Shown in pieces: positions 55,480 to 64,000 of a DNA stretch of 64,000 bases (position 1 is the stretch's first letter; each line of letters begins with the position of its first letter). The notes below the pieces were generated by a model. The model did not search any database. It saw only the letters and a list, made by a program, of their open reading frames with translations, and was not told the origin of the DNA. The stretch comes from Apoderus coryli. Lineage: Eukaryota; Arthropoda; Insecta; Coleoptera; Attelabidae. The stretch covers positions 8,094,001 to 8,158,000 of the forward strand of contig OU452198.1 in the NCBI GenBank assembly GCA_911728435.2, read 5' to 3'. The position numbers were made by a program, and so were the translations under genes.

Positions 55480-56632
55480 GTCATATAATTTACTATAATA
55501 CATAGGCACAGCATTAATAAGTACAGCATTCCGACTCCACGTTCGCACTTTGAAAAAAACTGTGACGTAAGATGCCGCCATTTTGGGTTACAAGTCAGGT
55601 CCTGACTAAGAATAATTATAGTTTTTGGTTTCTAACCACAGTACTGTATTTTTATTTTTGTAAAAATATTTAAGTACATAATAATATCGCTGTCAATTTC
55701 AGAAATATTTGTGGTGTGTCATAGTGATTGAAAACAACCTTGAGTGGTGTTATCAGTTAAATGTTGACATGATTGGGTGATTTTTAATAACAATAATAAT
55801 AACTATTGGAAAAAGTTGTTATTGTCAAAAAAGAATTAAGATTGTCAGATTTTTGATTAGTTTTCAATTTCTATATTATATTGGTCAGTTAAAATCGTTT
55901 CAGTTTTGTATTTAGTTTGTTATTTTTCTTTATTAATAAATCGCGTTTATTTCAATTTTCGTGGTTTATTATGAATATCGTTGTAGTGAGTTAAACGGGT
56001 AGTTTAATTCACAAATTACAACAACAGCAACTTTAAAGGCAAATTTTGGCAAAGACTTCTTGAAACTTTATAATGATATTGTGAATAAAATAACAACTAG
56101 CCACGCGACAACTTGTGTTTATGTTTCACTTGTATTTAGTTTAAAAACATATTAGATACTGTCATTTCATAATATAAATTTTACGGTTATACAAATAGTT
56201 GTTATAAACGTAAATTTATCTAGTATTTATCTTAATTTTTACTTATTACTCACCAACAGGATCTTTGGGGAAGCGAAAAAAATGTTTAGAGCAAGTGTAC
56301 CGCTTATTGGGACAACATTTTGCAACACACACATGTCCTCCGTGATTATTCATAAAATTAAATCCTTTTAATTCTCACGAACACTATACCAAAAACACAA
56401 AACACAGATTTAGATTTAAACACAATATTTATTTATCTCGTACACGCCGACAATGAACTATATATTGAACACAGGAGTGAACTGTATCTATCTACGTCTA
56501 TGCGATTATTTTGACGTTGTAACCCATAATGGCGGCATGCGCGACGATATGCGCAGGACGGCTTGCAAACGTGAAAGTGAGAATACTGTATTATTTATTA
56601 TACTGTGACATAGGTAATTTATTATAATACTG
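55480..56632 (-). mobile_element. P/THAP-type MITE with long TIRs
   Basis: The ends match in inverted orientation over about 120 bp: ATAGGCACAGCATTAATAAG and GATGCCGCCATTTTGGGTTA at the left, complements near 56620-56515 at the right (CATGCCGCCATTATGGGTTA). The interior keeps one exon of a THAP-type transposase gene on the minus strand. The 8-bp target duplication expected for P-type elements is not clear. Confidence 0.7.
56254..56353 (-). pseudogene. THAP zinc-finger first exon
   Basis: ATG at 56353 opens GGHVCVAKCCPNKRYTCSKH followed by FFRFPKDP. The CxxxC(C)...H-FxRFPKD pattern is the start of a THAP (C2CH) DNA-binding domain as found in P-element-type transposases. The exon ends at 56254 before GTGAGTAAT, a strong splice donor. 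The second half of the domain (W, C-x2-H) would lie in a later exon, which is deleted here. It could be a transposon exon or an old captured host exon; the TIRs favour the transposon. Confidence 0.65.
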
Positions 56633-57400
56633 TATTTACAATATCTTTATTGGTTTGACATGTATTAGTTTAGTTTTACATACATACATTTTAAAATTTT
56701 GGTTTCAAATCACCAAAATATTCATTTTGTTTATCTTGCACATACGTACAACATTCAAAAGTCAGCAACCATTATGCTCAATTATATATTACAACATAAT
56801 ATAGCATTGTTTGGTTGAATAATTAATAATTTTCCACAGAAGTTTAAATGGTTTTGTTTTATTTTTTAATTAGGTGCATATTATATACCTTACTCACTCG
56901 TTCATATTATTGTAGTCGTACACGTAACCATCAGGCTATAGCTACTCGTATATAAAATTCATGCATTAGGAACTCGAAAGCATAAATACAAAATTTCGCC
57001 ATATAATATAGCGAATGACAAATATTTATTTAATAATTTATTATGAAAGAGAAATAGTTATCCAGGCATAGGTAGTATCAGGTCAGAGGCGCAGTTACCC
57101 GTACCTTCCAAGATTCTGATGTGTAAATTAGGATGACCTGCATCAAAAACATCAGAGGAAGCCTGCGTAAATCTTAACTAAGTATATGAGTAACTGTTAT
57201 AGCGTTGTCGGTTCGATTATGCTCCAATTTCAAGCCTAGATAGATCGAAGTATGTCAGCGGTCTTAAGGACACGCCTCATGGGCTCCCTTGAGAGTCCCT
57301 GGACAACTTTTCATAACACTAAAAGGGATAGATAGGGCTGTTCTCCTATTTGTTTCTGAGAAGGTTTCTGGGTCTGAACCGGACATCCTCTGATGCTTAT
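56633..57400. other. No gene recognised
   Basis: AT-rich; no motif. The less AT-rich part after 57050 probably belongs to the LINE debris that follows. Confidence 0.35.
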
Positions 57401-58140
57401 ATTTATGCTTCAGTGAGAACTGGCGGTTTCGGGACGTCCATAATGTATTGTTGAACCGGCTCGACAGACTTCAACTGTCTAATATGCCGTATTTTATGTT
57501 AGTTTTACTCCGGTGGATTCAAGGGAAAACTCTACCTGGCTGGTTTCGGCTAACAGGGCCGAACACTTTTAGTAGTGTCTTGGACATTTCAATCCTACAT
57601 TTTTCCTTTTTTGCACCGATTTGTTGATCTTTACAGTGGTGTGAAGCCAACTTAGTGATCCTATTAACTATCGAGCAATGAGGAAAAGAAAATTCTTCCC
57701 AGAATTATTTCGTCAACATGATTTGGTGAGTGTCAGGAATTATCCGGACTTTTTCTCACTTGTTAGTTTCAGTCTCAGAGAGGTTTGAGTACTAATGATG
57801 CCATTTGAATCTTATTTATTTCTTACAGGCTTTTCTACGGGACTCAAAATATGCATGTGAGGCAACCTTAGCGTTTCACTGCGTTCCACAATCTTCCAAT
57901 GAAAAGCTAGACGCGCATAAGTTTTGTTAGAGGAGCATCAGGTTGAATAGCCACTAAATATGAGGATATGTAGTTTTTAAACCGTCAAAAACACTGGGAA
58001 TTTATTTGGGTGTACCCGACGGCTCAACCTTAGGACCTTTTTTAATTATTTATTAATGATCTACTTTCGAGCGATGCGTTTCACACTCTTCTCGGATGAT
58101 ACCGCTACATGTGGCGATTTTTTGGGGGAGTGCTGTGTGT
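57401..58140 (+). pseudogene. LINE RT debris (Jockey/CR1-like)
   Basis: VHNVLLNRLDRLQLSNMPYF at about 57438 and QGKTLPGWFRLTGPNTFSSV resemble the RT palm before the active site. After an interruption, GVPDGSTLGPFLIIY (about 58009), NDLLSSDAFHTL and FSDDTATC (catalytic box, FADD as FSDD) follow with a frameshift. The inserted part (57640-57900) contains DPINYRAMRK, an RT finger block out of order. Confidence 0.6.
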
Positions 58141-58607
58141 AAGATCAACGTTAAGCAAAAATCAGAGGCAGTTGCTTCGTTGTTTTGCAGCTGGCTCTGA
58201 CGGCATATCTCCTGAGCTTTTTAAAGTAGGAGGACCTGTGAGATTGGAACATTCTCATGTCCTAATAACCAAAATGTGGAACACCGAAACCATGCCTGCT
58301 GAAACGGGAGATGCCTCAATTATCACTATATTTAAGAAAGGGGAAATGTGGAAACTATCGTGGTATCTCTCTCCTCTACAACGCCTGAAAGGTTATTGAA
58401 GAAATTTTGTCAAAAAATTGGGAATTTATTTGGGTGTACCCTAATCTACTTTCACACTCTTCTCGGATGATATCGCTACATGTGGTGAATTTTTTGAGGA
58501 GTGATGTGTGTAAGATCAACGTTTAACAAAAATCAGAGCCAAATGCTTTGGTGTTTTGCAGCTGGCTCTGATGGCATATCTCCTGAGCTTTTTAAAGAAG
58601 GAGGACC
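58009..58607 (+). repeat. Direct duplication inside the LINE debris
   Basis: 58000-58235 and 58418-58607 share GGGAATTTATTTGGGTGTAC, CACTCTTCTCGGATGATA, GATGTGTGTAAGATCAACGT and GCAGCTGGCTCTGAYGGCAT. The second copy has lost an ~50-bp piece. Confidence 0.8.
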
Positions 58608-58990
58608 TTAGGCATTCGCCTCCGTTAACCGTAATGCTCTTTGGAGGATAATGAAGCTCAACGGATGTCCCCAGTAATTTATCCGGATTCTTAGAGTCGT
58701 TCACGCTAATATGAAAGCAGGGAGAGGTTTTTCCAATAGCAACTGGCGTAAGGCAGGGTGGTTTCATTGCACCGACCTTGTCTTCGATGGTTGTGGGATG
58801 ACTTGTTAAGGATGAAATGTCGGGGGAATAGAGATCGTCTACAGATTTGATGGCGGCGGACTCTTAAACCTTCCTAGACTGCAAGCTGGGACGAAGATCG
58901 TATCCACATCAGTCATTAAGCTTCAGTCATATTCAGGAATGCATTTCAAGTCATTTTAGGGTTAGCGCATTAGCTGTCATGACCCGTTTT
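58180..58990 (+). pseudogene. RTE-type LINE RT debris
   Basis: AAGSDGISPELFKVGGP, then KMWNTETMPAE and IITIFKKGE (RT fingers). After the duplication, AFASVNRNALWRIMKLNGCP (about 58615), GVRQGGFIAPTLSS (about 58748), then VYRFDGGLLNLPRL with shifts. The order is that of an RTE polymerase up to just before the YADD box, which is lost. Joined directly to a Jockey-type fragment, so the locus is chimeric. Confidence 0.7.
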
Positions 58991-61140
58991 TTCTCAAAAA
59001 TTGATTAATTTTGATTGCTTTGTTTTTGTGTTTAAAAATACTAACAACAGTTCTGCCCTTAATTGTGATCCACGAAAATCTGATCGCAATTACACAATAG
59101 GTTTAAGTGTGCGCGAAGTACGTTTTGCTTGAAACAATTACATGAGAAAATTGTATGACCAAAAGCTTAGAAATGCATTTTCGCCTCGGAACGATGCGCA
59201 CATGATGGATAGAATGACATTCACAATAATTGGTTTTACCACTGCAGAATTCAGATTAATTTAATTATAACATGTTAGATCATAATATGAAAGATCCGTC
59301 AACCACGATGACAAAATGCTCTGTATATTGACGTACGCCAATGCGTTTGATCATATAAGGTATTGCAGTTCGTCGTCTCGTTCGTCCATATAACATATAC
59401 TTTCGAAATAACTGAATAACGTTTCTGTATTTATCTAGGTGGCCAGGAAATTTTAATTAATATTGTTAATTGGAAACGTCGAGAGATGAACAAAATAATA
59501 ACGAACTATTCCAGGGAGAATTCTAAAATATGCGTATATGACTACGTTCTATGTATCCTACTTGTGTGTTTAGATAATGTAGATACAATGTATTAGTTTG
59601 GGATATAATAATATATTTTCAAGTTTTTCCTTGAAAAATGTGCAATTATTTATATTTTTGTAGAATCTATTGGGGCCCTTTCACATGAGTTATCTGTACG
59701 TAGAGTATGAAACAGGACTAATGATGCATCACATTCAAGTTATTAAAGAAAAATTTGCAAAAATATAAATTAATCCTTATAAATACGTGATTGTCTCGAA
59801 AATCTGCAAAAAAAGGACCGCTATCTATGTGAGTTAACTTAAAGCTGTACCGAAGGTGCAGCCGCAGGTCTGTCTATATCGAAAATTTGTTTTTTGCTGC
59901 GTCCCAACGGGTATTTTTCAAGGGGATTTAATGCGGCCACACTGTTTTATTAATTAATTTATTTACATCTACAAAAGTTCATTTTGTGTGCGACGCAGAG
60001 GGAGATATCAACTATTTATCCAAATGTCATATAAACTGTGACAGCTACCCCACACAAAAAAAAATCGATATCAATAAATATTTGTTTGTATTAGAAGCAC
60101 TTAGCTAACCAACCTTATATGAAAATTTCCAGTCAAAACTGATGCTTAATTATCTAAAAAATAATGCAAATATTATACTGAACTCCACCACCAAAGAAGT
60201 AGAGATTTTCCGAATTTCAAATTAGAGAGATATGGTAGAATAATAACTGCAACTAATGAATTTCTAAATAGAAAGAAAAATGGAAACCTGACAAACCAAC
60301 GAATTTCAAATTAGAGAGATATGGTATATTATAGGAAGCCATTTTGACGTTTTCGAATATTATGTGCCATTTTGAGGCTTTCGAATATTATCTTATATTA
60401 TGAAATTTTATAAAGTTTGTGATTTTGACAAATAGATTTATTATTTAAATTAAGTATTTACTAGAATATAACAACATTAATTAATAAGCACCATGTACAG
60501 GGTGATACAAAAAAAACATTAATTAGCCCACATTTAAAAAAAATCCAGATTGCAATCGAAAAACTCGTAATAGAAAATTTTTGTTAGTTGTTTAGATTGA
60601 TTGGTTATGAAATTATTCCATAGGGTGGTTAAACATGTGATCTACGGAGTAACTCAAAAGTGTTTCTATTTATTTTCAATATTTTTAGGTACGGTAGAAC
60701 GTAATAGAAAAATGTTTAGATTTTTAGATTGGTTTAAGAAATTATTGCACTTTTTTTTTTTTATAACCCTCAATGACTTTTGTCATAGATAAGACTACTA
60801 CAAAACGACTGGCAAATCTCAAAGGGATTTCTTGTTTATTTTATAAAATGAAACTTGTCCGTTGCGAACAACTGTATCAACACATAACTAGACATAGGCC
60901 GTCAGCGCGTACAAGAGGTTATAATATAAAAAAATAAATGTCAATAATATTAATTTTAAAAAACATAAAAGTTCTCCAAAAAATGCTAAATAATTTAGCA
61001 ACAGAATGTTAACAAAAAAAAAATAAAAAACAATAGGATGAAAGCTACGTCAATTTCTTTTAGTCCAAAATTTAATAGCAACCAACAAATTTGGTATATG
61101 AAGTGTTTTTGGATATGAAATAAACTATTTTATCGATTTC
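58991..61140. other. No gene; minor repeats and a TE end
   Basis: CGAATTTCAAATTAGAGAGA recurs at 60213 and 60298. TACAGGGTGATACAAAAAAA at 60495 is an element end. No coding sequence recognised in 2.1 kb. Confidence 0.4.
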
Positions 61141-61146
61141 AACATA

Positions 61147-62600
61147 TACAAGCTGTTTCAAACACATACGGAAATATTTATGGGGATTATTTCTCAGGTC
61201 ATTTTAAGAAAACAAGTTCCGATAAATAAGATACGTCAAAGATACAAGGTGTTAAAGTTTTTTTGTAAATAACGGTTTTTTTTTTAATTAAATCAAATGT
61301 ACGCCACTGACTACAATTTAATTTCGATCTTGTCTTGAGGTGAAGCAACTAAAACTGCAACTTTTTTATCTCTTGTATTTTTTTGATATATTGCTTCGTT
61401 TACGAGATACAAATTTAAAACATTTTTTAACATACCAAGAATATTTGCGAATAATTTGACTGAAAATCAGTGGAGGAACAGGAAGGCCAAAGACAGCAAG
61501 AACCGTAGAGTTAGAAGAGGATTTGCTGTAAATCGTTGAAGGTACTTCTTCTCGAAAGTTGCTGAGATTTTGTAAGTAAAAGCATTCTTGTTATATCCAC
61601 ACCACATCCGCGTTCAAGCACTAATACCTTTTTCTCCACGCATGGCGTTTTGTCAATGGCTTTTGCACAAAATTGATGAAATTCCTAAACTACTCATATT
61701 GATTTTTCTTACTGATGAAGCGAGTTTTTCAAGAAATGCAATAAGGAATTTTCATTATAACCATTTATGGTGTGATAGTTGAAGATCGTTTTCAACATCG
61801 GTTCTCGTAAATCGTTTGGATTGGAATTGTGGGTGACTGCTTAATTAGATACGTATTTCTACCAGGAAGACTTACCGCAGAGGTATATCGCGACTTTCTG
61901 GAACACACGCTTCCTGGATTTCTGGAAAACGTACTATTGGCAATAAGAAATGGAATGTGGTTTATGCACGATGGTAAACCAGCGCATTTTTGTCGGATTG
62001 GCCGAAATGAACCTCACTTATGGCCTGCACGATCACCGGATTTGAACCAACTCGATATTTTCATGTGGGGCCATCTGAAGTCCTTAGTTTACGCCTACAG
62101 GTAGTCACTTTCAACCGTTTTTTATTTTTTTTTTTTTGTATTAGGTATATGTGTTTATTTTAATTATTTATTTTTAGCTTACTTAGATTCACAAAAAATG
62201 TTCTTGGTATGTTGAAAAAAATATTTAAATTTTTATCTCGTAAACAAAGCAACATATGAAAAAAAATTCAACAGATAAAAAAGTTGTAATTTTAGTTGCT
62301 TTATTTAAGAAACATATCTAAATTAAATTACAGTGGCGTACTTTTTAATTTTTATTAAGTTGCGCCACTAACGCCACTGGACCTAATGATTTTTATCTAG
62401 TTAGGACGATATAAGCTCCCTATTTCTAGCAACAACGCTGCCAAATTTCAAAGCAATCGGTAAGGAGATATTTGCCTTAAAGAAAAACGCGTTATCTACA
62501 AAAAAGCTTTAACACCTTGTATCTTGGAAACAACCCGGCATATGTTTCAGGGAACTTTTTTCATAAAATGACCTGAGAAATCACCTCCTTAAATGTTGCC
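61147..62600 (+). mobile_element. DDE_3-type DNA transposon with long TIRs
   Basis: Inverted arms: GATTATTTCTCAGGTCATTT, GATACAAGGTGTTAAAG near 61186-61260, mirrored as CTTTAACACCTTGTATC (62504-62520) and AAATGACCTGAGAAATCACC (near 62567-62585). Inner blocks such as CAACTTTTTTATC are also mirrored (61358 and 62275). The arms exceed 300 bp. A broken transposase lies between them. Confidence 0.75.
61580..62104 (+). pseudogene. DDE_3-type transposase, frameshifted
   Basis: YPHHIRVQALIPFSPRMAFC, then LIFLTDEASFSRNAIRNFHY with the first catalytic Asp, HLWCDS-stop. After a shift: GDCLIRYVFLPGRLTAEVYR, FLEHTLPGFLENVLLAIRNG, MWFMHDGKPAHFC (second Asp) and WPARSPDLNQLDIFMWGHLK (third Asp). All three catalytic aspartates survive. 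The segment between the second and third is shortened (NEPHLWPARS), which alone would inactivate it. Confidence 0.85.
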
Positions 62601-62654
62601 TCGTAGACAATATACCAGAGACCGAGCACAAACCGGAACAGTGGGTTTCTACTA

Positions 62655-62915
62655 GTCGCCATACCAAAAATTCATCAATTGGGCTACGAACTGCTACCTC
62701 ATCCACCATATTCTCCAGATTTAGCCCCCTCCGAATATTTCCTGCTTCGAAATCTGAAGAATGGCTTGGGTAGTATGAGATTCCGGTCCAATGAAAATGT
62801 TATGTTATGGTTTTCTCTAAAAGCCACGTACTTATCAAACCACCCTCGTTTACAGAATAATTTAAAAGTTATTCAAGAAAAATCGATTCTCAATGGCCTG
62901 TATCTCCGTACCTAA
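62655..62915 (+). pseudogene. Mariner transposase C-terminal fragment
   Basis: QLGYELLPHPPYSPDLAPSE followed by YFLLRNLKNGLG: the third catalytic Asp block (SPDLAPSDYFLF) of a DD34D mariner, with DY changed to EY. The frame continues to 62915. It lies immediately downstream of the previous transposon. A TE end (GGACACCCTGTATA) follows at 62929. Confidence 0.8.
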
Positions 62916-62984
62916 GGATCTCCTGCAGGGGACACCCTGTATATTTGTGCGTCGCATATTGCGTTTAATAATATAAATAAAAAT

Positions 62985-64000
62985 AAACTGTTGCCGTCGA
63001 GGCACGAATAGCTCTCCATATTTAAGTGTAAAAGTAATAATTTTATGACCTTTTTAATTTTAAACCCTCTTTTCAACCTCTTGAGTATGCTCAATGTTAA
63101 TCACCACCTATAAATAAATATCCTGTAGTATTTTCGTACCAAATGTGGTTAAAATCCGTTAAGTGGTTTTTGAGTTATCACGGATAAAAATTTATTCTGG
63201 CCTTTTTATAGAATTTGCACGGACGCCTATGGTACATTAATTTTTGTCGTGTATTTTTAACACCAATTCAACTAATTCAATATAAAAATCTTTACATTTT
63301 AAATATTTTTTTTATTTTACCGCCTTTTCTACTATTTACGAACGCCTATGTAAATAAAAATTTTATGCTGCATTTTTTAGGTTATATGAAATCTATATAT
63401 AATTAGCCAATTTTTCTGGTATATTTGGGAAACATTTTTTTTTCGTTTTTGACCCTTTTTAAGACTATTTTCGAACGCCTGTGTGAACTAATTCTTTTAT
63501 GTAACATTTTTTAGGTTATATTCTATCACAACTGTAAAAAATTATTCAATATTTCGGAAGTTTAAGAACTATGATTTTTTAAATTTTTGAATCCTCTTTT
63601 AAACCCCTTGCCTACGCTCAATGTTAATCACCACCTATAAATATCCTGTAGTATTTTCGTACCAAATGTGGTTAAAATCCGTTAAGTGGTTTTTGAGTTA
63701 TCACGGATACAAATTTTTTCTGACCCTTTTATAGAATTTTCACGGACGCCTATGGAACATTAATTTTTGTCGTGTATTTTTAACACCAATTCAACTAGTT
63801 AAATATAAAAAATTTTACATTTTAATTTTTTTTTTTATTTTACCCCTTTTTTTACTATTTACGAAAGCCTATGTAAATAAAAATTTTATGCTGCATTTTT
63901 TAGGTTATCTTATATGAAAGCTATATATAATTAGCCAATTTTTCTTGTATATTTGGGAAATATTTTTTTTTCGTTTTTGACCCTTTTTTAAGACTATTTT
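62985..64000 (+). repeat. Family C repeat array, second locus (runs off the window)
   Basis: Shares CTGTTGCCGTCGAGGCACGA and the CTCCATATTTAAGTGTAAA start with 47765. Units at about 63220, 63325, 63455, 63600, 63745, 63850 and 63975 with ACGGACGCCTATGG, CTACTATTTACGAACGCC and TTCGAACGCCTGTGTGAAC blocks. The 530-bp segment from 63220 recurs from 63745. Confidence 0.82.

Noticed and set aside
1..64000. CRISPR arrays, operons, ribosome binding sites
   Set aside because: The window is eukaryotic repeat DNA; the direct repeats seen are transposon-derived and lack regular spacers.

Overview
The window is an AT-rich piece of an animal nuclear genome, most likely an insect. The transposon families (Tc1/mariner, hAT, pogo, piggyBac-type, P/THAP, RTE, Jockey/CR1-type, Dong/R4-like, Penelope-like) suggest an insect, and the very frequent TACAGGGTG / CACCCTGTA element ends remind me of beetle genomes; that last point is an impression. 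I found no intact host gene. The only host-exon candidate is a weak, relatively GC-rich island at about 540-1317. Almost every protein trace is a mobile-element relic, usually broken by frameshifts, stops, deletions or nested insertions.

Layout: 1-8.2 kb holds a dispersed repeat, three LINE 3' ends with (ATT)n-type tails, a LINE ORF1 fused to an ORF2 tail, mariner-type relics and an RTE-clade reverse transcriptase fragment with a long open frame. 10.07-11.36 kb is a nearly complete mariner with both inverted repeats and one frameshift. 13.5-16.7 kb holds transposase relics and a 2.6 kb long-TIR element. That element carries an inner TIR transposon and a hammerhead-ribozyme repeat element (retrozyme-like). 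17.8-18.4 kb is a Dong/R4-type LINE end bounded by TAA repeats. 18.6-21.5 kb is a mariner shredded by other insertions. 22.3-23.0 kb is a mariner relic with inverted halves. 23.2-25.05 kb is a hAT element with its 8-bp target duplication, carrying a palindromic insert. 25.05-31.2 kb holds a ~500-bp repeat family, a long LINE RT and mariner relics. 32.6-34 kb holds a ribozyme-like cassette and a fold-back repeat. 35.1-36.4 kb is a second Dong/R4-like LINE in a TAA repeat. 37-40.2 kb holds dispersed and fold-back repeats. 41.6-44.5 kb is a three-level nest: fold-back repeat, then a pogo-like element, then a TTAA-flanked MITE. 45.7-50.4 kb holds repeats and LINE scraps. 51.3-53.9 kb holds a LINE RT, two MITEs and a Penelope-like GIY-YIG end. 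54.3-56.6 kb holds a mariner-type relic, a gag fragment and a THAP/P-type MITE. 57.4-59 kb holds chimeric LINE debris. 61.1-62.9 kb holds two transposase relics. 62.98-64 kb is a higher-order repeat array also present at 47.8-49.5 kb.

The most interesting object is at 15288-15711: about 1.3 copies of a 333-bp unit, flanked by a duplicated target, containing a complete type I hammerhead ribozyme. The core, two-base-pair stem III and cleavage triplet can all be read directly. At least six further places carry a related CTGAWGA-hairpin-GAAA(C) cassette with one extra nucleotide. These may be diverged or non-canonical hammerheads tied to Penelope-like retroelements. All functional statements rest on reading the sequence and on remembered family features; no searches were run.
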